Below are positions 57,901 to 64,000 of a DNA stretch of 64,000 nt, piece by piece (position 1 is the stretch's first letter; the number at the start of each line of letters is the position of its first letter). The stretch is from Siphonodentalium dalli (Eukaryota; Mollusca; Scaphopoda; Gadilida; Siphonodentaliidae), in contig CP136066.1 in the NCBI GenBank assembly GCA_032622095.1, forward strand, positions 97,669,319 through 97,733,318, in the 5' to 3' direction. The position numbers were made by a program, and so were the translations under genes. The notes below the pieces were generated by a model. It saw nothing but the letters and a program-made list of their open reading frames with translations. It ran no database searches and was not told the origin of the DNA.

Positions 57901-60195
57901 CGATATCGTGACAATTGAAATATCTGAACATTTCTGCCACAGTGTATCTACATTCATGTAACAGTGGGTCAATGTCAAATAACAGCTTGACGCTATATAT
58001 TAGCAAAGATCAGAATATGGAAAAAAGTTTCATAAAACACAAAATATATCAATGAATACATTTGGATTCCAATTGCCATCGGCGAGATTTTGTGATATAG
58101 TCTGGTCGATAAACTAAAATTTTACTGTCAAACTAGAAAACAATGGACTAAGTTGTCTTTATTCCGTTTTGTACTGGAGTATATCCAAAATTTGATAAAA
58201 TCCGCTTTGAGTATTTTAATCCAAGATGGCGTCCGTGGTGGCAGTTTGTATCGAAAAATTCTGAAGTTTTGTGCACCAACTAATACCAAATACAATCGAC
58301 GCAAACAATGCTTAGTCGTAAACCATATCGGTAGAATATCTGTCCCAAAAATTGCGGCCAAAATGAATAAAATCGAATGAAATTTACAATTTGTGGAACA
58401 TTGCATAGCTAGACCTATAACAACCTCTCGGACTATGCGAGGAAGAATGATTTTAGAGTATAAGGGAAACTTCTGATAAGAGATGTGCGAATTCTCTCTA
58501 ATTTATCTCACAGGATAGCAAGCTAAAGCAAGGTCTCGTGAAACGGTTCAATCTGGAGAAACAGAAAAATAACGCAGTTTTGTCTGTACTATTTATCTTG
58601 AATCGTGTGATATATGTGAAATCAAACAATTAAATGGGATATAACAGGGGTGCATTTATTATGTGAGCTTTTCCAGAAGCAGAAACATATGTACTCAGAG
58701 CTTGCACTCTCGCGAATGTGAACGATAATCATAAAGCTTAATATCTACAAAATCAAACATGTCAGAATGCACTACCATATAGAACAGTGTGAGAGCTATT
58801 CACAGACTACTGGGTAAATGTGGATCCTATTGTCCGTGTTTTAATAGTAACCACTTGATTTTCGAGTTATCCATCTTACAACCCCAATTTTTCCATTTGA
58901 GCACGTGGAAGTGGTCCACATCTCCAAAAATTAACAAACTTCAAAAATCGATAATTGATCACTCTGAGCTTTGAAATAGTAATTTAGGAGCGTCGAATCG
59001 GATTGAGTACCTTTAAAATAGTAGTCATATATAGTTGCATCCAGACAAGTGATAAAACACGAATATTTCACTATTCTCACAATAATGCATGGTGGTATAC
59101 TATGAAAGCAATTTATCAAAATACAAAGGAGTACCATAGACTATCTTCAATAAATTATCAACTTAACCAAAATTGCCTATATTCGCTGTGGTCAATGTGG
59201 CAGAGACTGTCTGTATACATGCATGACATTATATTTGCTTATATTCACTACTAAGGCCACACATACGCAAAACGTACTACCTTTTCTACAAACGCATCAC
59301 CACGCGTACCCCTGCTCCCAAAACGCTACACATATCGGTTGAACACAAAACCATAACTAGCAACATTGAGTGAATGGTCAACGCAGAAATAATAGCTTTA
59401 AACTTTGATGGTCTTCTAATTAGCCCAACTACGTGGGTGGTAATGGCAAGATATTGTCAATCAATCAACAGGATACTTAAAACTAACATTGTGCATTGCG
59501 TCATAGAATATTCCCGCCGTAAAGTGCCAACTGAAGTAACGTTAATACAATTGGCTACCAATAACCGGTTTGGTAGCAGCATGAACATTAGTTTTATATA
59601 AAATGTTCTATGTACAGTCTCTTCGGTCTGGTGAAATGGGGTGCTAATATCCCCATTTGTATCTAGTCAAATTTATACCACTCGTGATCGTGTGGTTTTA
59701 ACAACTCACCAAAGGCTCGTGGTTGAAACAAAAAACCCACGCGTGGTGTAAATTTGATTCACCCATGCAGACACAATGGGGATATTCTATATATCGATCA
59801 GACTAATACTATGACTGACATCGTAATTTTTATCCATAACAATGGTTTCCACGTGCGAAATTTCGTTATTTCAATAATAAACATAAGAATAAATTCTATT
59901 TTCTTTCACATTGTACTTTGTTGTGAAGCTTTTACAGACTATTATTATTTTTGCACATGTATACCCACCCACCGCGAATGTCTTGCGTGCCTTTAACGAA
60001 GTAACGGGAGTCTTAGCGGACATCTCTATGGTTACAGAAAATTCAAAAACATGAACATTTGGGCTACGAGGGGGGTGATTTCATACATGTACTATATGCC
60101 GTAACGTGGGGGGTATACATACCACAGTCCTTAAACGGAACAGCAGTCCCAGCAATCAAAGTGGCCAGCGACAACGTTAGTAAGATCGTCCACAT
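48883..60195 (-). CDS. NPC2: NPC2, lysosomal/secreted cholesterol-binding ML-domain protein (4 exons)
   Basis: CDS exons on the minus strand are 60195-60123, 52074-51967, 50366-50191 and 48972-48883. All have GT-AG borders with matching phases (1, 1 and 0), giving 148 residues, close to the usual ~150. A hydrophobic signal peptide covers residues 1-18. Six cysteines at 24, 39, 44, 90, 97 and 139 match the three NPC2 disulfides (24-139, 39-44, 90-97 by family). Hallmarks are VPCPSQPC, GVPIPYP, DACKSG, CPI and 'EPSYPSIRLVAKWEL', the last crossing an exon junction. N51-V-T is an N-glycosylation site. NPC2 takes up sterol in the lysosome lumen and hands it to NPC1; invertebrates often have several paralogues, some secreted. 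Introns of 8.0, 1.6 and 1.2 kb are full of MITEs, yet the frame is intact. This is the only undamaged host gene seen. Confidence 0.93.
49245..49312. repeat. GAATCGAATC-type minisatellite
   Basis: CGTATCGAATCTCGAATCG recurs twice with intervening GATTCGCGAATCGAATCG. The period is degenerate, about 9-10 bp. Confidence 0.7.
49495..49700 (-). mobile_element. Possible LINE/SINE 3' tail
   Basis: On the minus strand TGCAATAAATCATCTTATCT and TATCTTAT form an AATAAA signal followed by a short repeat tail, typical of non-LTR 3' ends. No coding part is attached. Confidence 0.35.
50191..50366 (-). CDS. NPC2: NPC2 exon 3
   Basis: Acceptor TTTGCAG/AG and donor CCATCG/GTAAGT. It encodes the core of the ML fold: VTVPKATTKVYGVIGGVPIP, DACKSGQVVCPIESGK and YKSAMYIEPSYPS. 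Confidence 0.93.
50551..51010. mobile_element. MITE with 23-bp perfect inverted ends
   Basis: ATTTAGGTTACACTGGTGTA plus AAT at 50551-50573 is exactly inverted at 50988-51010. The 460-bp body is non-coding; a 63-codon frame inside is fortuitous. It lies in NPC2 intron 2. No clear target duplication is seen. Confidence 0.85.
51411..51867. mobile_element. MITE, GGTC..AAGTTAAGAAGTAGCATC ends
   Basis: GTTAAGAAGTAGCATC (about 51418-51433) is inverted at about 51844-51859. The outer GGTCTAA / TTTGACC bases also pair with one mismatch. The 457-bp body is non-coding. It lies in NPC2 intron 2, only 100 bp from exon 2. Confidence 0.75.
51967..52074 (-). CDS. NPC2: NPC2 exon 2
   Basis: Acceptor TTTTGTAG/GG and donor CAGACAA/GTGAGT. 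It encodes SVDGSITTLDVVPCPSQPCQ, then LKHGTNVTMTVTFQT. It carries the C39-C44 pair and the N51 glycosylation site. Confidence 0.93.
52785..52940 (+). repeat. Solo arm of the 53.4-53.95 kb foldback element
   Basis: CATGAATCTCTATTCTGGCT through ACCAGTACAAAACCTTGGAA to TTCTTAGTTGTTATCTGTTC is nearly the same as 53416-53570. It directly precedes the TTAA MITE. Confidence 0.8.
52941..53410 (-). mobile_element. TTAA-flanked MITE, copy 5, complete
   Basis: It runs from TTAAAGGTACTCATTGTGAT to GATCGGATTGAGTACCTTTAA. The cleanest copy of the family: AGGTACTC ends between two TTAA. 470 bp, non-coding, in NPC2 intron 1. It stands exactly between two direct copies of a foldback arm. Confidence 0.85.
53411..53950. 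mobile_element. Foldback element with ~150-bp inverted arms
   Basis: The left arm (53416-53570: CATGAATCTCTACTTTGGCT...ACGCGGGGAATATATTTCTT) is inverted at about 53785-53935. Inside it a second pair, TTCACTGTAGGTGAA / TTCACCTACAGTGAA (53576 and 53746), frames the loop. Confidence 0.8.
54193..54899. mobile_element. TIR element GTGTCGGCGCACACGATC
   Basis: GTGTCGGCGCACACGATCAC and GGTTGTCCCCGGTTTACCCG at the left are inverted at the right over about 60 bp, with ATA outside both ends (54190-54192 and 54900-54902). A second, partial inverse of the end (GGACAACCGGGATCGTGTGC) sits just inside at 54.25 kb, making a terminal hairpin. The 707-bp body is non-coding: its 113-codon frame is mostly TIR. 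GC-rich ends contrast with the AT-rich intron. Confidence 0.85.
54900..55010 (-). repeat. Inverted unit of the 55.6-55.87 kb repeat
   Basis: TACTCTGGTAAAATCCATGT, AATATACCCTTGTAAATTCC and GGTGTACCCCACTT are the reverse of the units at 55.59-55.87 kb. Confidence 0.7.
55470..55545 (+). repeat. Paired AAAGAGCGTTTT motif
   Basis: ATAAAGAGCGTTTTTATTTC (55471) and TTTAAAGAGCGTTTTACC (55530) are about 60 bp apart, and TCTAGAAATGAA lies between. Confidence 0.7.
55590..55880 (+). repeat. ~90-bp tandem repeat, 3 units
   Basis: Units share GAATTTACAAGGGTATGTCC, TTTTACATGGGTTTACGTG and CCAGAGTATA...TTAACCTGACT. The 105-codon frame across it is repeat-derived. Confidence 0.8.
56300..56825. mobile_element. 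GCCGCTAGCGGC palindrome element, copy 1
   Basis: It is bounded by AAAGGCTATTCTGTCGCTAG and AGCGGCAGAATAGCCTCAGC. Palindromes with a GCTAGC core surround a 250-bp core (56385-56640: GACGTCACCAAAATTGTACT, ATGAACTGGCAATGAATACA, AGAAGAGTTGGTATATTACA). The core recurs inverted at about 61925-62185 and direct at 62350-62610. Frames of 94 and 69 codons in the core are not preserved among copies. Confidence 0.85.
56945..57310 (-). mobile_element. Diverged inverted relative of the 45.9-kb element
   Basis: In reverse it shares with 46.10-46.45 kb the words AACAGTATGTTATTGTCA, AAAGCAACAGAGCCTGGCTT / CAACCAGGCTCTTGC, TTCCTGATATGGAA and AAAGAGCGTT. Terminal inverted repeats are not preserved here. Confidence 0.65.
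57600..57690 (-). mobile_element. TTAA MITE, copy 6, end fragment
   Basis: ATCGATTCCGATAACTGAAG, TTGGAATCTGATGATATGGG and CGAATCTGATTGAGTAGATT are one end of the family, about 90 bp. The other end is missing. Confidence 0.65.
58840..59016 (+). mobile_element. TTAA MITE, copy 7, partial
   Basis: It starts at CCACTTGATTTTCGAGTTAT and ends GAATCGGATTGAGTACCTTTAA (TTAA 59013-59016). The first half of the element is absent. Confidence 0.7.
59645..59790. repeat. Small foldback unit, AATATCCCCATT ends
   Basis: AATATCCCCATTTGT...CAAATTTATACCA pairs with TGGTGTAAATTTG...ACAATGGGGATATT, with GATCGTGTGGTTTTAAC/ACGCGTGG between. About 140 bp. Confidence 0.7.
60123..60195 (-). CDS. NPC2: NPC2 exon 1 (signal peptide)
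   Basis: The ATG at 60193-60195 opens MWTILLTLSLATLIAGTAVP, then FKDC; donor CTGTG/GTATGT. I chose this ATG over in-frame upstream codons because it starts a clean signal peptide and lies about 70 nt downstream of a TATA box. Confidence 0.9.
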
Positions 60196-60259
60196 GGTAG
60201 CTGTTCGCGTGTAGAGATTCGGTCGACTCGGTGTGTTCCTCAGATAAGATGTATTTTGA

Positions 60260-60272
60260 TAGTATATATATA
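60260..60272 (-). promoter_or_regulatory. NPC2 TATA box
   Basis: GTATATATATACT on the minus strand, about 70 nt upstream of the ATG. It predicts a start of transcription near 60235-60240 and a 5' leader of about 40 nt. Confidence 0.5.
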
Positions 60273-61084
60273 CTCGTAGTGGTGGTATCGCACCATGTGT
60301 CCTGTGATGAGACCACCGAGACACGTGGTCGGGTGGCATGATCAGAGATCTAATATATGCCGATGGTATGATATTATACATGCAAATGTTGCATGCACCC
60401 AACGGGTGTTTTCGAATCCGTGTTCTTCTATGATCGCAAACGACAGGTCACCAAGACCATGTCTTTACATATACAAAAGAGTTGGACTTGTCTGTTCGCG
60501 TCTTTCTCCCAGAACCCTGGACAGATTTCAACCAAATGGTGTGTGGTGGCTCGAGCGGGGTATTCTGGCGGATGGTATAATGCCATTAGTTTAAAAAATA
60601 TGTATTTAAAAGAAATTAAAGCCCCATTTAATTTCGAGTCACCGATTATTTTTATTAGTGCCTTGATATACGGTTTTAATAACAATATATGCCATAAAAT
60701 ATTATTAAAATACTATCATTCATCAGCATTTCGAACGTCTGTGTCTCAGACGGTGCCCATAGAGTAATAGAGAATAGCTGAAATCATAAAAAAAAACTCC
60801 ATTGCTCATATCACAAACAGGGGAACAGTATTGAACTAAACCTGTATTAATATAATTCGATCTTTTCTTCAGACATCAGAACATTTTCGGGGTCTATTCG
60901 GTGAACCGATAACGTGTGATATCAATTTTAAACGGTATAACGTATTTAAGAAGTAATAGGGGAAAGTCAAACAAGGGCCGAAGTCCCGAAGAACTTTCAG
61001 AAACAAAGACAAACGTGATTATAACCTACACAAAGTGTCACTGCGCATTGTACCCATAAGCACTAGTAATTGTTTCCTATTAGG
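60273..61084. other. Upstream flank of NPC2, no other gene
   Basis: Frames of 99 and 124 codons overlap here on the plus strand but lack domains and run antisense to the promoter region. I regard them as chance. CACGTGG and an AT-rich stretch follow. Confidence 0.5.
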
Positions 61085-61410
61085 CATTAATTTAATGAGC
61101 CAAATGGAGAACCAAAAGGAACTATTTGGTTCTATCATGGGAACCACATAGAGAACAAAAATAGGTCAGTTTGGTTCTCCTCGCAGGAAAAAAATTAGAA
61201 ACAAGTTTGTTTCCGTGTGGAACCAGAATGTCTGTTTTCTACTCGATTTGGTTCTTTAATTTGGTTCCACGTGGAACCAAAACAATGTTTGGTTCTTTAT
61301 TTTTGGTTCTTCGCGAAGAACCAAAACATGTATATTTGGTTCTTCGTTTGGTTCCAGCCACTGGGAGAAATTATGGAACCAGATTTGGTTCCCCGGGAAA
61401 CCAAATTTCT
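61085..61410. repeat. TTTGGTTC/GAACCAAA palindrome array
   Basis: At least fifteen GGTTC or GAACC words sit in 325 bp. Several form perfect palindromes: TTTGGTTCCAC/GTGGAACCAAA (61260-61281) and TTTTGGTTCTTCG/CGAAGAACCAAAA (61301-61326). TTTGGTTCCCC/GGGAAACCAAA is nearly perfect. The arms are the same in all while the central bases differ (ACGT, TCGCGA, CCGG). Frames of 88, 115 and 72 codons are repeat-derived. Confidence 0.85.
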
Positions 61411-61770
61411 CTGTGTGTGCGATGTGTACTTGGATAATAATCGGCGTATTTTGATAGAAGAATATGCTGCATCAAACCAATATCTACCAGAGTTGTCTAT
61501 CTTACCGACGTTCACCTCTCGTACAGCACGGAATAAAATGCTGTCTGCTATTAAATTAATCTAATAATATTAATATCACCGAGTTAATGTGCGAACCATG
61601 CAACTCGTGTTGTATAACACCTTTTAATTCACTGTTAAGGTGCATGCTTCATCAGTTGTTTCCGTGAAATATGTGAGATATAATACTACGGTATAGGCAG
61701 ACAAAATTGTCCCACGCAAATAATTTATTTGGGAAACTCGTGATGTATGGACCGATTTGAACACTATTCT

Positions 61771-62769
61771 AGCCGAGGCTATTCTGCCGCTAGCGGCATA
61801 ATAAAGTCAGATTTTTATTCTGCCGCTATCGGTAGAATAGCCTGATGGCATGACATTGCTATATTATGCCGCCAGCGGCACAATAAGATAATCCCCTTAT
61901 TCTGCCGCCAGCGGCAGAATAGCCTGTTTGGCTAATCTGCCGCAAATAAAAATATGCGTGATATATACTGTAATATGTCAACTCTTCTAACCATCCGTTT
62001 GGACACTTGGCAATGGATGGTTTTACTGTCCAGTTTCCAATACTTTGTATTCGTTGCCAGTTCACGTCTGGCCACGGCATCAAAAACTGCCGCATGAGAT
62101 TCAAAAGAATAAGTTTTTTGACCGACGTCGAGTGCTATGACGGGTGGATAAGTACAATTTTGGTGACGTCATTTTTGTCGGCAGAATAACCAAACAGGCT
62201 ATTCTGCCGCTAGCGGCATAATAAGATTGCAATCTTATTTTGCCGCTAGCAGCAGAATAGCCTTTCCCTTAATTGTAAGGTAAAGGCGATTCTGCCGCTA
62301 GCGGCAGAATAAGATTGTAATCTTATTATGCCGCTAGCGGCAGAATAGCTGACAAAATGACGTCACAAAAATTGTACTTATCCATCATGTCATAGCACGC
62401 GACGTCGGTAAAAATGGCGTCGTCCGTGTAAAAGTGCTGTCGGTAGAAGATTATTTTGAATCTCCCCTGTCAGTTTTGTTATGTATATTGGAAACGGGAC
62501 AGTTAAACAATCCAGATCGTCAAGCGCCATGTCACGTGATGTGTCCACACGGATAAAAGAAGAGTTGGCATATTACAGTATCACGCATATTTTTGTTTGC
62601 GGCAGATTAGCCAAATAGGCTATTCTACCGCTAGCGGCAGAATAAGGGGATTATCTTATTCTGCCGCTAGCGGCATAATAGCCATAACGTGCAATTAGGC
62701 TATTCTGCCGCTAGCGGCAGAATACAAATCGGACCATATTATGCCTCTAGTGGCAGAATAGCCTCGGCT
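61771..62769. mobile_element. GCCGCTAGCGGC palindrome element, double copy
   Basis: The outer ends AGCCGAGGCTATTCTGCC and GGCAGAATAGCCTCGGCT are inverted. Two half-elements meet at about 62275 (TTTCCCTTAATTGTAAGGTAAA). Each has the 250-bp core, the first inverted and the second direct, so the whole is a head-to-head dimer. About a dozen palindromes with the core GCCGCTAGCGGC (or CCAGCGG, TATCGG variants) flank the cores. It has no transposase and no clear target duplication. Confidence 0.85.
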
Positions 62770-63370
62770 TAATTGTAATGTACATGAATTCCACGAAAAG
62801 GCGGCCATGGATACCGATAATGGGTATTTGCATCATTGTCATGTCATCGGGGAATGTTGTTGCTTCTTCTGTATTTCATTATTACTATCCAATGAATATA
62901 TTTTTGGAATGGCCATTGCCCTCACTATACAATCTCTTAAACACCAGATATTGTGTGACTGGGGATCAATGATGCGCGCATGCGCAGTCCACGCATATTT
63001 TCATGTTTTGCCAAATAAGGTCAAATGAACCAAGATATCATTTTCAAGCAGCTCAATGGTCATTCTAGGTTAATAGTGGGGCATGTGTGGAAATGTTATT
63101 TTTGTCACATTTCCCATATCACAATCTGCCTCAATTACCATAGTATCCCATTTTTGCACATATATTTTAGTAAAATGACGGTTTAACCCCTACCAACAAC
63201 CCGTTTCTAAGGTAAAAACAGTCGCATAGCAACCGTTGCCATGGAAAGTATTTTCGTGATTGCCCACATATCTGAAAATAATACGTGGGACCTAATATAC
63301 AAATGTGCCAAGTTTTATGCTTTTATGACAATGTCCGCATTTGTTACACAAAAAACTATACCTAAAAAAA
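62770..63370. other. Non-coding spacer
   Basis: I see no gene or repeat. Frames of 64 and 73 codons overlap each other and are unsupported. Confidence 0.5.
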
Positions 63371-63377
63371 TCGCACG

Positions 63378-63785
63378 GTGATTCCGTCACGCCCGTTGTG
63401 TGATTCCGTCACGGCGAACAAACCGAGTTAACTAGTAATATACACATAAGTGTGTGACAATGCGGATTTTTTCTGCAAGTATAATGTATCTACTTTACTA
63501 ATTGGGAACTTTTTCCAGGTCAGCTTGGCTGAATGAGCAGGGTTCTTCAATAGTACGGACCTACCCTCATATTGATGGCACTTTTTTGGTGATTCCGTCA
63601 CGGACACAATTTGACCCAGAGTGAGATGATACTTAAATACACATATAGTTGTATATAATCAAACAACTTTGTATAGTATGTACAATGTTTTTTATTTTAA
63701 GCGGTACCCTACTGGTCATAATTTTAGATTTTATAGGCCACAGAAATGTGAAATTCCGTAAAATTTGGTGATTCCGTCACGCTGG
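63378..63785 (+). repeat. Recurrent GTGATTCCGTCACG word
   Basis: It appears at about 63380, 63400 (TGTGATTCCGTCACGG), 63590 (GGTGATTCCGTCACGG) and 63768 (GGTGATTCCGTCACGC). GTGA/TCAC arms give a short stem with loop TTCCG. The spacing is irregular (about 20, 190 and 180 bp), so this is not a simple satellite. Confidence 0.75.
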
Positions 63786-63889
63786 AATTCATGTGTAGTC
63801 CTTCGTGCATTTGTTTGATAAAATGGCTAGTAGGCCTACTGTAACAGTTTACACAACACATGTTTTAATACGCCGTGCAATACGTCCCT

Positions 63890-64000
63890 GACGGATTTAT
63901 GTCGGAATCCCGGTGGGATTTAGGTCGGAATCCCGGTGGGATTTAGGTCGGGATCCAGGTGGGATTTAGTTCGGGATCCCGGTGGGATTTAGTGTAGAAT
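63890..64000 (+). repeat. 23-bp minisatellite, truncated by the window edge
   Basis: GGTCGGAATCCCGGTGGGAT then TTA repeats four to five times, with GGGATCC variants in the later units. It continues past 64000. Confidence 0.9.

Noticed and set aside
60198-60402. Longer NPC2 start (upstream in-frame codons)
   Set aside because: The extension crosses the TATA box and would bury the signal peptide.
61171-61564. ORFs of 88, 115 and 72 codons
   Set aside because: They are translations of the GGTTC palindrome array, with repeated WF/LV words in several frames.

Overview
The window is animal genomic DNA that is almost entirely repeats. GT-AG introns, a six-cysteine NPC2 gene of metazoan type, decayed non-LTR retrotransposons, Helitron-like and TTAA-flanked elements, and a Mutator/YqaJ-type transposon fossil all point to an invertebrate. 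Many repeat styles (the 'GACCTTGACCTTCAAAA' Helitron-like element, frequent TACATGTA words, foldback MITEs) remind me of molluscs, most likely a bivalve or a relative. That placement is inference.

Layout. 0-13 kb: no credible gene. It holds a 1.15-kb element with a perfect 10-bp target duplication (485-1636), a GC-rich tandem/foldback block (5.76-6.50 kb), two head-to-tail Helitron-like units (6.56-8.12 kb) running into a ~165-bp satellite (to ~9.29 kb), a double-hairpin MITE with an 11-bp target duplication (9837-10090), and a TTAA-flanked MITE (11.62-12.08 kb). 13.2-16.8 kb: a broken LINE reverse transcriptase on the minus strand, then a degenerate AATAG-rich repeat.

16.8-38.1 kb is the most interesting part. 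Two diverged inverted arms (about 16.82-20.09 and 31.37-37.92 kb) enclose an 11-kb interior. Its main coding relics all read on the minus strand: a three-exon acidic gene end with exactly matching splice phases (20994-23159), a Mutator-like transposase plus YqaJ nuclease pseudogene (23.9-26.46 kb), an SGNH hydrolase pseudogene (27.4-28.2 kb) and a LINE endonuclease fragment (29.2-30.3 kb). Both arms carry an inward-facing first exon, intact in the right arm and broken in the left, behind a CRE/E-box-like promoter. Similar promoter-like DNA recurs at 30.4 kb. This looks like the fossil of a large multigene DNA transposon with kilobase-scale inverted repeats, or an old inverted duplication of one. 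The arms also work as a clock: two insertions in the right arm (31841-32729 and 33401-33873) have matching empty sites in the left arm.

38-48 kb: further foldback elements and a 2.9-kb TTAA-flanked element with ~430-bp inverted ends and a broken zinc-finger gene (39767-42670). 48.9-60.2 kb: the one intact host gene, NPC2 (148 aa, four exons, minus strand), whose introns are filled with MITEs and foldback elements. 60.3-64 kb: palindromic GGTTC and GCCGCTAGCGGC arrays, a recurring GTGATTCCGTCACG word, and a 23-bp minisatellite running off the end.

No rRNA, tRNA or CRISPR array was recognised. Apart from NPC2, and possibly the three-exon gene end, every coding signal is disrupted.
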